DNA of 34,472 nt from Acidimicrobiia bacterium (GTDB lineage Bacteria > Actinomycetota > Acidimicrobiia > Spongiisociales > JAENVV01), in assembly GCA_029881355.1 (NCBI GenBank), contig JAOUMT010000005.1, forward strand, positions 1-34,472, written 5' to 3'. The notes below the pieces were generated by a model. That model saw only the letters and a program-made list of their open reading frames with translations, searched no databases and was not told the origin of the DNA. Shown piece after piece: positions 7,917 to 15,488 of the stretch; within the stretch, counting starts at the first letter, position 1, and every line of letters starts with the position of its first letter. Made by a program: the position numbers and the translations under genes.

Positions 7917-7942
7917 GCGGGGAGGACCGGGGTCCTCCCCGC
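7917..7942 (+). terminator. strong GC-rich hairpin after the repeat-peptide gene
   Basis: GCGGGGAGGACC and GGTCCTCCCCGC are exactly complementary. With a minimal loop this gives an 11-bp stem and a CGGG tetraloop, 16 bases past the stop codon. Confidence 0.75.
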
Positions 7943-8069
7943 TTGCGCGTCGTGGCCAAGGTGCCATCCCCCGGACCCGGCACGGTCGAGTACGCGGAAG
8001 GACTGTTGTGGTAGCGTCTCACCTGTTTCTTCCTGGCCTTTCGAGGCCACCGTCGGCTCAAGGGAGGAA

Positions 8070-8666
8070 ATGACTGACGAAGCTCGTGTCGCACAATTCC
8101 GCTTGTTGTATGACGCCGGATATCCTCGGATTGTGGCCTACGCACTGCGGCGAGCCCGTTCCCACGACGAGGCATATGACATCGTCGGGGATACTTTCAT
8201 GACGGCCTGGCGTCGCCTTGACGACATGCCGCCGGAAGACGCACGGATCCCCTGGCTGTATGGGATTGCCCGCCGCGTGCTCTCGAATCACTATCGCTCC
8301 ACTGATCGACGACGGCGCCTTGCCGAGCGGCTTCAGACAGAAACTCCCGCCATATCGTCGGCCTCGGAGGACGGACCCGAAGTTGTCCGAGTCGCCCTCG
8401 GCCGGCTCAGGCCGGACGACCGGGAGATCCTCACCCTGGCAACGTGGGACGACTTGACGAACGAGGAGATCGCCTTCGCCCTTGACATCACCGCTGCAAC
8501 GGTAGCGTTGCGCCTTCATCGGGCACGCGGGCGGCTCGCCAAGGAACTTGCCAGGCTGGGATATGCCCCAGAAGGGGAACATGAAGTGCAATCTGCCGAG
8601 GGGAGCCGGACACTTAACGCAGTGAACGGCATCGACGAAGCACTGATCGAGGAGGCCGAGACATGA
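8070..8666 (+). CDS. ECF-type RNA polymerase sigma factor (second module)
   Basis: This 198-residue sigma-70 family ECF factor resembles the one at 4420 in layout. Region 2 covers about residues 8-75 (FRLLYDAGYPRIVAYALRRA, then AYDIVGDTFMTAWRRLD and IPWLYGIARRVLSNHYRS). Region 4 covers about 108-160 (LGRLRPDDREILTLATWDDL, then the helix-turn-helix EEIAFALDITAATVALRLHRARGRL). A tail of about 38 residues follows. The ATG at 8070 is preceded by AGGGAGGAA at good spacing; the longer ORF from 7629 runs through the neighbouring gene in another frame and is not real. It overlaps the next gene by ATGA. The residue identity to the first factor looks modest by eye, so it likely has a different regulon. 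Confidence 0.92.
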   Translation: MTDEARVAQFRLLYDAGYPRIVAYALRRARSHDEAYDIVGDTFMTAWRRLDDMPPEDARIPWLYGIARRVLSNHYRSTDRRRRLAERLQTETPAISSASEDGPEVVRVALGRLRPDDREILTLATWDDLTNEEIAFALDITAATVALRLHRARGRLAKELARLGYAPEGEHEVQSAEGSRTLNAVNGIDEALIEEAET

Positions 8667-9283
8667 GCAGGAAGTACGAGGGTGACGCGCTTGCGGCGCT
8701 TCGTCGCGCCGATCCGCTCGATCCAGCGGATGCGCCCGCAGACACCTCCGGACCGCACGCCACAACCCTTTTTCATAAGATCACCACTATCGACGCGGCG
8801 TATGCACCCACCCGGGCGCCGGTCACGCGCCCCCTCTACCGGATGGCCCTGGCCATGGGCGGAGCTGCGGTCGTCGCGGTAGCGATCATCGGCGTCACCG
8901 TCGCACGCAGCGGCGACCGTCAGCCTGAACAGATCGCCGGGGGAGTTCCGATCGCGTCACCCGCGATGTGTCTTGAGTCATACGATCTACAAACCCTCGC
9001 CAACCGCGATGTGGCTTTTGACGGAACCCTGGCGTCCGTCGACGGTGACACCGTCAGCTTCGACGTGAATACATGGTTCACGGGCGGCCCGGCCGACCAG
9101 GTGACACTCGATGCCCCCGGACTAATCAGCGGGATCACCTCTGTTTCACCGACCGGAGCGACCTTCGAGATCGGCTCGCGCTACCTGGTGTCGGGCTCCA
9201 GCGGATTTGTGTTCGCCTGCGGATTCACCATGACCTACGACAGCGCCATCGCCGCCGACTGGGCAAATGCGTTCGGACCGTGA
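8663..9283 (+). CDS. probable anti-sigma/sensor membrane protein
   Basis: This 206-residue single-pass protein is coupled to the sigma gene by an ATGA overlap, so a role as its membrane-bound controller is likely. The cytoplasmic part (about residues 1-55) includes DALAALRRADPLDPADAP, echoing the ALALLDEVNPVPD segment of the protein at 4965. A membrane segment at about 70-87 reads ALAMGGAAVVAVAIIGVTVA. The outside domain (about 100-206) has three cysteines (MCLESY, FACGF) and a beta-rich run (VAFDGTLASVDGDTVSFDVN, FEIGSRYLVSGS), somewhat like small OB/NTR-type folds; this is a guess. No zinc anti-sigma motif is present. A convergent gene follows on the other strand. Confidence 0.75.
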   Translation: MSRKYEGDALAALRRADPLDPADAPADTSGPHATTLFHKITTIDAAYAPTRAPVTRPLYRMALAMGGAAVVAVAIIGVTVARSGDRQPEQIAGGVPIASPAMCLESYDLQTLANRDVAFDGTLASVDGDTVSFDVNTWFTGGPADQVTLDAPGLISGITSVSPTGATFEIGSRYLVSGSSGFVFACGFTMTYDSAIAADWANAFGP

Positions 9284-9375
9284 GACGAGGACAGTCCTTC
9301 TTCCCTTCTTCCTGGGACCCTCTGGACGAACTCCGTCCGCTGAACTAAGGAACCGATTTGCCTACGGGATCGTGC

Positions 9376-9918
9376 TTAGAGCGTTTGGCGCCGCTTCAGC
9401 GACTCCTCGATCTGGTTGACGCGAAACGCCATCCGTTCGATTTCGCCCGCCTGCTGTTGCTTGCCCTTGAACGCCAGTTCTGCCATTGCCCCGGAGGACG
9501 GCGATGAACTGCCGCCACCCTTGCTCGTCACCAGACCTCCGGTCCGCGTGGCCATCGACTCCATCCGTTTCCGAAGAGACGCGGCCTCGGCGACGAGAGC
9601 GTCATCAGGCAAACCCTCGTCCGGATCGTGGGTACTCCGGAGCGCTTCGGCAGCTTCTCGGAGCCGGTCTTGGACTGTCTGGAGTCGATACCGTTCAGCC
9701 CAGGCATCCTGAGGTATCCCCTCGAGGTCCCTCTGGACTTGGGTGAGCACAGCGAGAAGGTCGTCAAGCTCCACTACGTCACACAGATGTCGCGCCGCCG
9801 GGACCAGCCACCGACAAAGCCATGAAGCGTATTGCGCAACGCGCGCATACCTCTCGCCATAATGCCGATCGCAGTCCTCGTCGGCGACCTGAACGATCAG
9901 TTCTTTTCCCAGACGCAC
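9376..9918 (-). CDS. hypothetical coiled-coil protein
   Basis: I do not recognise this 180-residue protein. It is cytoplasmic by composition, with no signal peptide or membrane segment. The first half holds aromatic and Cys-containing helices (RYARVAQYASWLCRWLVPAA), the middle and end are charged helices typical of coiled coils, and a low-complexity linker near residue 135 reads SKGGGSSSPSSG. The GTG at 9918 has no clear ribosome site. The same frame stays open and protein-like for about 20 more codons upstream without a standard start, so the true start is uncertain. It converges with the anti-sigma gene and diverges from the lipoprotein gene. Confidence 0.6.
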   Translation of the reverse strand: MRLGKELIVQVADEDCDRHYGERYARVAQYASWLCRWLVPAARHLCDVVELDDLLAVLTQVQRDLEGIPQDAWAERYRLQTVQDRLREAAEALRSTHDPDEGLPDDALVAEAASLRKRMESMATRTGGLVTSKGGGSSSPSSGAMAELAFKGKQQQAGEIERMAFRVNQIEESLKRRQTL

Positions 9919-10017
9919 GGAAGATTCGCGACGAAGAACCTCGCCCGTGCGTTCGTCGCCTCCTACATGGTGGGCATGCCGTGGCTAGCGCCGAGATCCA
10001 CTGGCATACTCACGGTG

Positions 10018-10482
10018 ATGAGAGATCTCACACGGCCGAATTTGGGACGGCGGGGCAGCCTGGTCGTACTCGTGGTGCTCGCGGTTGTGCTGGCGATTGC
10101 CTGCAGTGCCGACCGCGAAGTTGTTGCGGACTTTCGAGTGCCGCCTTCCGAAATCGGCAGCAACGAGGTGCTGCTGTACGTCAGCAACCAGAGTTACGAA
10201 GATCCTGACATCCAGATCAACGTCACGATCGATGGTGAAGTCGTTGTCGATGATCGGTTCCTGGTCGACAATCAACACAACTGGGTCCCTTATTTGCTCC
10301 GCCTATCGCCTGGTAAGCATCTTCTACGGGCCGAGTCCAGTACCGGAGCCACTTTTGAAGGTCCGTTCGAGACCCTCCCAGGCCAGCCCCGATGGGCGGT
10401 CCTCGACTACTGGAACGAGTCTGGAGAAGAGGGAAAGCGGTTTGTCCTCACCAGCTACGACGAACTTGTCCGCTTTTACTGA
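10018..10482 (+). CDS. hypothetical lipoprotein
   Basis: This 154-residue protein is an exported, lipid-anchored product of unknown role. A basic start (MRDLTRPNLGRRG) leads into a hydrophobic core and the lipobox LAIAC, with the cysteine at about residue 28. The mature part is beta-rich and resembles a small immunoglobulin-like sandwich (NEVLLYVSNQSYEDPDIQIN, VTIDGEVVVDDRF, RLSPGKHLLRAES). I chose the ATG at 10018 because it places the signal peptide at the N-terminus; the longer ORF from 9832 adds a non-protein-like leader overlapping the opposite gene. CATACT seven bases before the ATG may be a -10 box. Confidence 0.75.
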   Translation: MRDLTRPNLGRRGSLVVLVVLAVVLAIACSADREVVADFRVPPSEIGSNEVLLYVSNQSYEDPDIQINVTIDGEVVVDDRFLVDNQHNWVPYLLRLSPGKHLLRAESSTGATFEGPFETLPGQPRWAVLDYWNESGEEGKRFVLTSYDELVRFY

Positions 10483-10593
10483 GACCGTGTTTGCGAGATA
10501 CCGAATGTCAACCGCCGGTGAATCACACAAGCTGCGTCCAGAGGAATTTGGCCCTTGACGAACCCTGCCGATCAGGCGTACAACTTGCTAATG

Positions 10594-10611
10594 ACTGGAC
10601 GATCGTCCAGT
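10594..10611. promoter_or_regulatory. 18-bp perfect palindrome, possible operator
   Basis: ACTGGACGATCGTCCAGT is an exact palindrome in the 240-base gap before the secreted protein gene. The size and the GGAC...GTCC symmetry fit operators of TetR-type dimers, though no TetR gene lies in the window. It is 113 bases before the ATG at 10724, a reasonable place for transcriptional control. Confidence 0.5.
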
Positions 10612-10723
10612 TAGGAAATCGAGGGGGAGTACTCGTGGCCAAAGCGCATCGTTTACGGGCTTCGACTCCGATCTTTTTTCTCTCTTCGAACGCCCAAAAG
10701 CGGGCCGATCTCAGGAGGTCGAT

Positions 10724-12469
10724 ATGCGACGGATTACCTTTCTGACCGTGTTGACGATGATTATGTCGGCGGTCCCGACCGCGGCGATGGCCGCAGCACC
10801 GAACAACGACGATTTTGCAAGTGCCACGGCGGTCGCGGCGCTGCCATACTCCGAATCGGTTTCGGTTGGCGAAGCGACGACCGAAACCGGTGAACCGGTA
10901 GAGACCTGTGCTCCATTTGCGAATACCGTCTGGTACGCGGTCACGTTGGCCTCAGATCGTGACGTACGGGTCGACACGGCCGGCTCCAACTACGACACCA
11001 CTCTGGCGGTGTGGGCAGGGACGAGTTTCGAGGACGCGGTACTGATCGCTTGCAATGACGATACGTCTATGGGGCTTCAGTCGGCGTTGACCTTCTCAGC
11101 GGCTGCCGGCACCACGTACTTCGTCCAGGCGGGGGCCTTCTTTGAGGCACCGTCTGATGCGGTGCTCAATATTTCCTTCGCCAAGCCAAAGCCCGGTGTG
11201 CGTCCAACCATCCAAAGTGACCGGTTTCGCGGCTCCATCGCAGAGGCTTTCAACGAGTCCTACGACGACGCCACGGGTGGCTCCAGCTTTGCAGGAGTTC
11301 AGGTGATTGACGGGTCGGTCAAGACCAAAGGGCAACGTCCCGAGCAGTTCTCGGTGCTCGTCGTGAACAGCTCTGAGTCGGCGTACGACGAAGCCAGTGA
11401 CGTCTACACATTCACCGACTGGTACGGGATGGTCGACCTGGCCTCTGATCAGTTCTCCATGGACCGTCGACTCGCCGGCGCATCCGTATCGGCCGGGCTT
11501 ACCATGTATGGCTTCAGCTGTATCGATGACTTCGCCAACCAGACGTTTGAGTGCGTCGACCTGGGTCCGGCGGATGTCACCGTAGATGTCGCTTGGTCCG
11601 GCGAGGGACGAGTGATTCCTTCGAGTTGGCGCTCGAGCGACCAGTATGACGGTTTCAGAATGCGCTTTTCCGGTCGATCGGATAGCCGTTCGGCGACCGT
11701 CGCCGGAGGAGCCTATGGAGACTTAATCATCGATCTCGAAGGAGCGTTCGGACGGTTGTCGAACGAAGCCAGCGGATCGTGGTTCTGGGCATCAGCAGAC
11801 GCCGGAGGTGGTTTCTTTGCCACCGGGACATCGCTCTTCCAGAGCCAAATGCAAGACACCGGATTGGCCGGAACCCCATCGATCATGTTCGATCGGTTCA
11901 GCGGAAGCTTTGCAGACGCCTACCAAGAGCACTACGACGAAGAGAATGGGGGCTACGGATATCAGCAGGTGTCCTTGACGTCCGGGCGCAGCAAGGTCAA
12001 GGGCGATCGGTGGGTTTCGACGGACCAGGTGTGGGTGTATGGGTCCGAAGACTCCTTTGACGAGGTGGCCCGAACGGTCACTTCAACAGTCTGGTACGGC
12101 GGCACCGAGGTCGGAGCGGACGAATTCTCGATTGATCGGAAACTCGGCAGTGCCAGCGTCGTGACAAGCGTGCCAATGGTTGGCGAGACCTGCACGTACT
12201 CGTATAACGACGATTCGTTCGAGTGCGAGTCGATCGGCGAGACCACCGTCGATGTCGAGATCGACTGGGAAGGGGTTGGAGCCATCTCCCAGTCCTCAAG
12301 CAGCTACCAGGACCGATATGACGGGATGACCTACTCGTTCCGGGGTCGGTTCAGCGGGCGCTCGGCGATCGTCACGGGTCATGTCAGCGGTGACCTCTTC
12401 GATTGGGATATGGGAGGCGCCTACGGGCAACTGGGACGCCAGGCGATGGGCAGCTGGTACAAGAGCTGA
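10724..12469 (+). CDS. secreted protein with PPC-like domain and two related domains
   Basis: This 581-residue secreted protein has a signal peptide (about residues 1-25, ending AMAAAP). Residues 26-155 match the bacterial pre-peptidase C-terminal (PPC-like) sandwich: NNDDFASATAVAALP, then VWYAVTLASDRDVRVDTAGS, YDTTLAVWAG and TYFVQAGAF. Two copies of an unrecognised domain of about 190 residues follow (about 160-345 and 380-575), sharing DRFRGS/DRFSGS, DWYGMVD/VWYGGTE, FSMDRRL/FSIDRKL, a Cys pair, and DQYDGF/DRYDGM with RFSGRS. Each has two conserved cysteines (FSC..FEC; ETC..FEC), suggesting disulphides. The ATG follows AGGAGG at good spacing. No catalytic motif is visible, so a binding or surface role is likely but unproven. 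Confidence 0.85.
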   Translation: MRRITFLTVLTMIMSAVPTAAMAAAPNNDDFASATAVAALPYSESVSVGEATTETGEPVETCAPFANTVWYAVTLASDRDVRVDTAGSNYDTTLAVWAGTSFEDAVLIACNDDTSMGLQSALTFSAAAGTTYFVQAGAFFEAPSDAVLNISFAKPKPGVRPTIQSDRFRGSIAEAFNESYDDATGGSSFAGVQVIDGSVKTKGQRPEQFSVLVVNSSESAYDEASDVYTFTDWYGMVDLASDQFSMDRRLAGASVSAGLTMYGFSCIDDFANQTFECVDLGPADVTVDVAWSGEGRVIPSSWRSSDQYDGFRMRFSGRSDSRSATVAGGAYGDLIIDLEGAFGRLSNEASGSWFWASADAGGGFFATGTSLFQSQMQDTGLAGTPSIMFDRFSGSFADAYQEHYDEENGGYGYQQVSLTSGRSKVKGDRWVSTDQVWVYGSEDSFDEVARTVTSTVWYGGTEVGADEFSIDRKLGSASVVTSVPMVGETCTYSYNDDSFECESIGETTVDVEIDWEGVGAISQSSSSYQDRYDGMTYSFRGRFSGRSAIVTGHVSGDLFDWDMGGAYGQLGRQAMGSWYKS

Positions 12470-12548
12470 CATCGGGCAACCAACGAGCAGCCGAAGGGGT
12501 CTGGCCTTGGTCGGGCCCCTGGCTGTTTGGTTGACTGCCATCTCCTTG

Positions 12549-12566
12549 CATCAACGCACGTTGATG
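12549..12566. promoter_or_regulatory. inverted repeat upstream of the HTH gene
   Basis: CATCAAC and GTTGATG form a perfect 7-bp inverted repeat around GCAC, 48 bases before the start of the HTH protein. It could be an operator for that protein itself or an RNA hairpin. Confidence 0.4.
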
Positions 12567-12613
12567 TGGTTAGATCTACCTCTGTGTTAGTTCGCCTGTG
12601 AGAGGAGACAGAG

Positions 12614-13219
12614 GTGGCTGCGTCAACACTTCAGGATATTCTCGCCGAGGCCTTTGAAACGGGGGCTCGCTGGCGCGACGATATCGCCAAGGACTATCCC
12701 GACGACGAGCGGAACAAACGCTCCGCCCGGGGCCTGCGAGATCTAGCCGTCTATGTCCGCGAGTTGCCGGACGACGACCCACGTTTACTTGCGCTCGAAG
12801 ACAGCCGATTTGGTGATCTGGAAGCCCAGTTCAACATTGTGATGAACGACGAGAGTCCGTACCCGTCTTACTTGCGCCAGAACCCGGCAATGTTTCGCTT
12901 CCACGACCCGGACGAGACCGTCTCGGCCACGTTCGGCATATTCGTCAAACGATGGCAGGCTGCCCGGGTGGTCAGCCTGATCGGAGATGATCCGAACCAG
13001 CTCGTGAAGCGGGCGGCCGATGGGATGTTCGTCGGGGTGGATGGTCTGTTGGCGGTCGATGCTCTCCGTATGTGGATCAACGACTTCGAAGCGGCGTGTG
13101 TGCTTCAAGCACGCGCGGACGGGGCGACCTGGGATTACATCGCCCAGAACCTCGGTCAAAGCACCCAGGCGGTCTGGAAGCGATATCAAAAGGACAGTGA
13201 CTCCGCCGCAGCAAGCTAA
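12614..13219 (+). CDS. hypothetical protein with C-terminal helix-turn-helix
   Basis: This 201-residue cytoplasmic protein is not one I can name. Its N-terminal two thirds are acidic and mostly helical (TLQDILAEAFETGARW, LRDLAVYVRELPDDDPRL). The last 45 residues resemble a helix-turn-helix: ACVLQARADGATWDYIAQNL followed by GQSTQAVWKRYQ, the pattern found in small actinobacterial DNA-binding proteins. The GTG at 12614 has a GAGG-rich stretch upstream (GAGAGGAGACAGAG). It is monocistronic, with a palindromic hairpin after it and an inverted repeat before it. A regulatory role is plausible. Confidence 0.75.
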   Translation: MAASTLQDILAEAFETGARWRDDIAKDYPDDERNKRSARGLRDLAVYVRELPDDDPRLLALEDSRFGDLEAQFNIVMNDESPYPSYLRQNPAMFRFHDPDETVSATFGIFVKRWQAARVVSLIGDDPNQLVKRAADGMFVGVDGLLAVDALRMWINDFEAACVLQARADGATWDYIAQNLGQSTQAVWKRYQKDSDSAAAS

Positions 13220-13237
13220 CCAAGCCGGGAACGGTCG

Positions 13238-13278
13238 GACACCGACGCCCGCGAACCGTTCGCGGGTAGGCGAGTGTC
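13238..13278. terminator. bidirectional hairpin between convergent genes
   Basis: CCCGCGAA (13248-13255) pairs with TTCGCGGG (13259-13266) around a 3-base loop, and an outer GACAC/GTGTC pairing extends it. It sits between the stop codons of the HTH gene and the ABM-fold gene and could serve both. Confidence 0.6.
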
Positions 13279-13279
13279 G

Positions 13280-13576
13280 CTAAGCAATGGTTTGGATATC
13301 GTCGAAGTTGCCGAACTCGGGGTCTCCATCAATGAGCTCGGAAAGCTTCGCTGCCCAGGTCTGGGTTTCGACCCGATCGTTGTTCAAATGGGCTTCCTCG
13401 GCAGAAGCGAAGTCGATGATCAGCTGATAGCGGTCTGGCGATTCGCGGTCGGCCAGTAGTCGACTGCCGAGATAGCCGGGAGCGTTGCCAGCTTCGGTGG
13501 CGTGCCAGGCCGCCATCAGATCGGCGAGTCCGTCCTGGTCGCGGGTTCGGACGATGATCGTCTGAACGAACTTCAT
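13280..13576 (-). CDS. antibiotic biosynthesis monooxygenase (ABM)-like domain protein
   Basis: This 98-residue protein has the size and pattern of a ferredoxin-like dimeric alpha/beta barrel of the ABM type: a first strand MKFVQTIIVRT, a helix (DGLADLMAAWHATE), APGYLGSRLLADRESP, a strand with YQLIIDFASAEEAHLN and a final helix. Members include small monooxygenases and heme-related enzymes, and many have no known substrate. The ATG follows CGGAGGTGAC at ideal spacing. The gene stands alone, so the substrate cannot be inferred. Confidence 0.72.
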   Translation of the reverse strand: MKFVQTIIVRTRDQDGLADLMAAWHATEAGNAPGYLGSRLLADRESPDRYQLIIDFASAEEAHLNNDRVETQTWAAKLSELIDGDPEFGNFDDIQTIA

Positions 13577-13773
13577 GTCACCTCCGTGTGAGTTCTTGCT
13601 TCGACGTTAGGCCTTCGACTCCAAGCTTGGAAGAAAGGCGGATGGTTTGTTGTGGTTGGTCGAACGCGGGTCGCGAAGAATATCCGCCAAAAACTGCGTC
13701 GTTATTGCTATTTTGTTTGCTTATACAGACAGCAAAGCGCTGGAAACAGCTGTCAACGGCCGTAGGAGGGCGT

Positions 13774-14067
13774 ATGAACAAGACAGAAATGGCAGCCAAG
13801 CTTGCCAAGAAGGCCGAGATTACTCAGGCCAAAGCCGCTGAGATTATTGACATCATCTTCAGCTCGGAGCCAGGCAACGGCATCATCGCCGTTGAGTTGG
13901 ACGCCGGGCGCAAGGTAGCGATCTCGGGATTTGGTGGGTTTGAGACCCGTCGCCGCAAGGCCCGTACGGGCCGTAACCCGCAGACGGGAGCGCCGATTCA
14001 GATCGCCGCTACGACGTACGCAGCCTTCAAGCCTGCCAAGGGCCTCAAGGATCGTGTCGCCCAGTAA
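13774..14067 (+). CDS. HU family nucleoid DNA-binding protein
   Basis: This 97-residue histone-like protein bends and compacts DNA as a dimer. The start MNKTEMAAKLAKKAEITQAKA, the helix AEIIDIIF, the GRKVAISGFGGFETRRRKAR segment before the DNA-embracing arm, and the arm GRNPQTGAPIQI with the closing AFKPAKGLKDRV are all canonical. The ATG at 13774 follows GTAGGAGGG; the longer ORF from 13588 adds an unrelated leader. The region just upstream (13701-13730) is unusually AT-rich with TATACA, fitting a strong promoter. A perfect intrinsic terminator follows. Unlike mycobacterial HU, there is no long Lys/Ala-rich C-terminal tail. Confidence 0.96.
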   Translation: MNKTEMAAKLAKKAEITQAKAAEIIDIIFSSEPGNGIIAVELDAGRKVAISGFGGFETRRRKARTGRNPQTGAPIQIAATTYAAFKPAKGLKDRVAQ

Positions 14068-14090
14068 TCATCGGGTAATACGCAATACGC

Positions 14091-14121
14091 AAATGGGCCC
14101 CACTGCTGGTGGGGCCCATTT
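14091..14121 (+). terminator. intrinsic terminator of the HU gene
   Basis: AAATGGGCCCCAC pairs with GTGGGGCCCATTT (13 bp) around a 5-base loop, followed by GTATTTGG. It begins 24 bases after the stop codon and is the cleanest terminator in the window. Confidence 0.9.
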
Positions 14122-14196
14122 GTATTTGGGCTCGTCCGCCGCAGCCGAGCGATCTCAGCCCATGAATACTGGGTTTTTCGGTTGGAGGGCTCCGGC

Positions 14197-14688
14197 TCAG
14201 ACTGTCGAGTCGGTTGAGGGTGGGCGCTGCCAAATGAAGAAGTTGGCTACCCCGCCCAGGATCAAAAAGGCGAGGAGCGGGACGGTCAGGATCGAGGCTG
14301 ACGGGTCGACCGCGTAGATCCACGCAGCAACGATGGCGATCAGCGTCCACGCCACACACAGCCAGAAGAAGGCGTTTCTTGGCTGGTCACGTGTCACCAG
14401 TAAGGTCGCCCAGATGGCCGCGACGATCGGCACTATGAAGCTTGCCGCCAGGAGGCCTTTTTGTTGGTCGTCGGCCAGCGCGACCCCGGCTCCGAACAGT
14501 GCCAGCGTCCCGAGCCACAGGAACATGGTGGCGGGAGGCGACGGTGAGATGATCGGCTGGTCGGGAAGCCAGGAACCCAGACGGTTGCGAATCGGAAGAT
14601 ACCCGATGAGCAGGAAGAATCCGGGGATGATTACGAGAGCAGTCGCCACATTCATCCCTGGCATCATACTTGTGACTAGTTCGCGCAC
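14197..14688 (-). CDS. hypothetical membrane protein, four segments
   Basis: This protein of up to 163 residues has about four or five hydrophobic segments: VATALVIIPGFFLLIGYLP, TMFLWLGTLALFGAGVALA, LLAASFIVPIVAAIWATLLV, AFFWLCVAWTLIAIVAAWIY and LTVPLLAFLILGGVANFFIW. No family is recognised. The GTG at 14688 has no ribosome site and the ATG pair at 14667/14664 is equally possible. It diverges from the Nif3 gene across a very short gap, so the two promoters must overlap. Confidence 0.68.
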   Translation of the reverse strand: MRELVTSMMPGMNVATALVIIPGFFLLIGYLPIRNRLGSWLPDQPIISPSPPATMFLWLGTLALFGAGVALADDQQKGLLAASFIVPIVAAIWATLLVTRDQPRNAFFWLCVAWTLIAIVAAWIYAVDPSASILTVPLLAFLILGGVANFFIWQRPPSTDSTV

Positions 14689-14701
14689 CGTCAGGCGGGA
14701 C

Positions 14702-14707
14702 TAAGCT
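14702..14707 (+). promoter_or_regulatory. -10 box TAAGCT for the Nif3 operon
   Basis: TAAGCT ends seven bases before the ATG at 14715 and no ribosome site precedes that ATG. This is consistent with a leaderless transcript. Confidence 0.5.
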
Positions 14708-14714
14708 CGTCGCT

Positions 14715-15488
14715 ATGACTACTTTGGCTGCTCTGGCCAGCGCCATTGACTCGCGCATCGCTTTTGCAGATGCAGCCGATTGGGACCGGGTTGGGGTCCA
14801 GTTCGGCGACCTTTACGCGCAAACCGGATTGGTGGGTGTCTGCCATGAGGTCAACGAAGCGGTCATGAAGGCGGTCCGTGAAAATGGTGTCCGAACCCTG
14901 GTCACCTATCACCCGCTTTTGTTCGAACCGGCTACCGCGCTGATCGCCGGCGGATCGGCCCACGGACGTACCTACCGCCTCATCCGCGACGGGGTGGCCC
15001 TTATCTCGGTGCACACCGCATTCGACGCAAGTTCTGGAGGGACCGCCGACGCGCTCGCCAGTGCGCTCGGGATCGAGACCGCCAAATCGTTCGCCGTCGA
15101 AGTGGATGGTCCGCTCATCGGTCGGGTCGGGCCTATCCGACCACAACGCCTTGAACGGTTCGCCGAGCAGGTCCAAGAGTTATTGGGGAGTCCGGCCGTA
15201 CGGGTGGCCGGTTCTCCTGATTCGATGATCGGTCGGGTCGCCGTCCTACCCGGTTCGGGCGGTGGTGCGGTCAAGGCGGCTCTCGATGACGGAGCGGATG
15301 CTTTGGTGACCGGGGACGTCTCCCATCACGTTGCGGCTTCGGCGGTCGCAGCCGGGTTGGCGATCGTCGACGCCGGCCATATGCCGTCGGAACGACCGGG
15401 GATGGTTCGGCTCGCACGACTGGTCGCCGATGTCGTACCATCTGCCCTCGATTTGACCACGGTGACGACAGATCCCTGGGAGGGATAG
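14715..15488 (+). CDS. Nif3-like dinuclear metal centre protein
   Basis: This 257-residue protein belongs to the NIF3/DUF34 family, toroidal hexamers with a two-metal site; some members are linked to GTP cyclohydrolase-like or nucleotide-related activities, but the general role is unsettled. Metal-site motifs are visible: TYHPLLF (usual THHPL), SVHTAFDASSGGTADALASA, TGDVSHH and DAGHMPSE. The GSGGGAVKAALDDGADALVTGD segment is typical of the second half. The conserved first-His motif has Tyr in place of the first His. It is the first gene of an operon with the zinc-ribbon protein, whose ATG follows its stop directly. Confidence 0.93.
   Translation: MTTLAALASAIDSRIAFADAADWDRVGVQFGDLYAQTGLVGVCHEVNEAVMKAVRENGVRTLVTYHPLLFEPATALIAGGSAHGRTYRLIRDGVALISVHTAFDASSGGTADALASALGIETAKSFAVEVDGPLIGRVGPIRPQRLERFAEQVQELLGSPAVRVAGSPDSMIGRVAVLPGSGGGAVKAALDDGADALVTGDVSHHVAASAVAAGLAIVDAGHMPSERPGMVRLARLVADVVPSALDLTTVTTDPWEG

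Noticed and set aside
7994-8020. ECF-type promoter (GGAAG...CGTCTC) before the second sigma gene
   Set aside because: The spacing of 14 bases is shorter than the 16-17 normal for ECF promoters, so autoregulation cannot be claimed from it.
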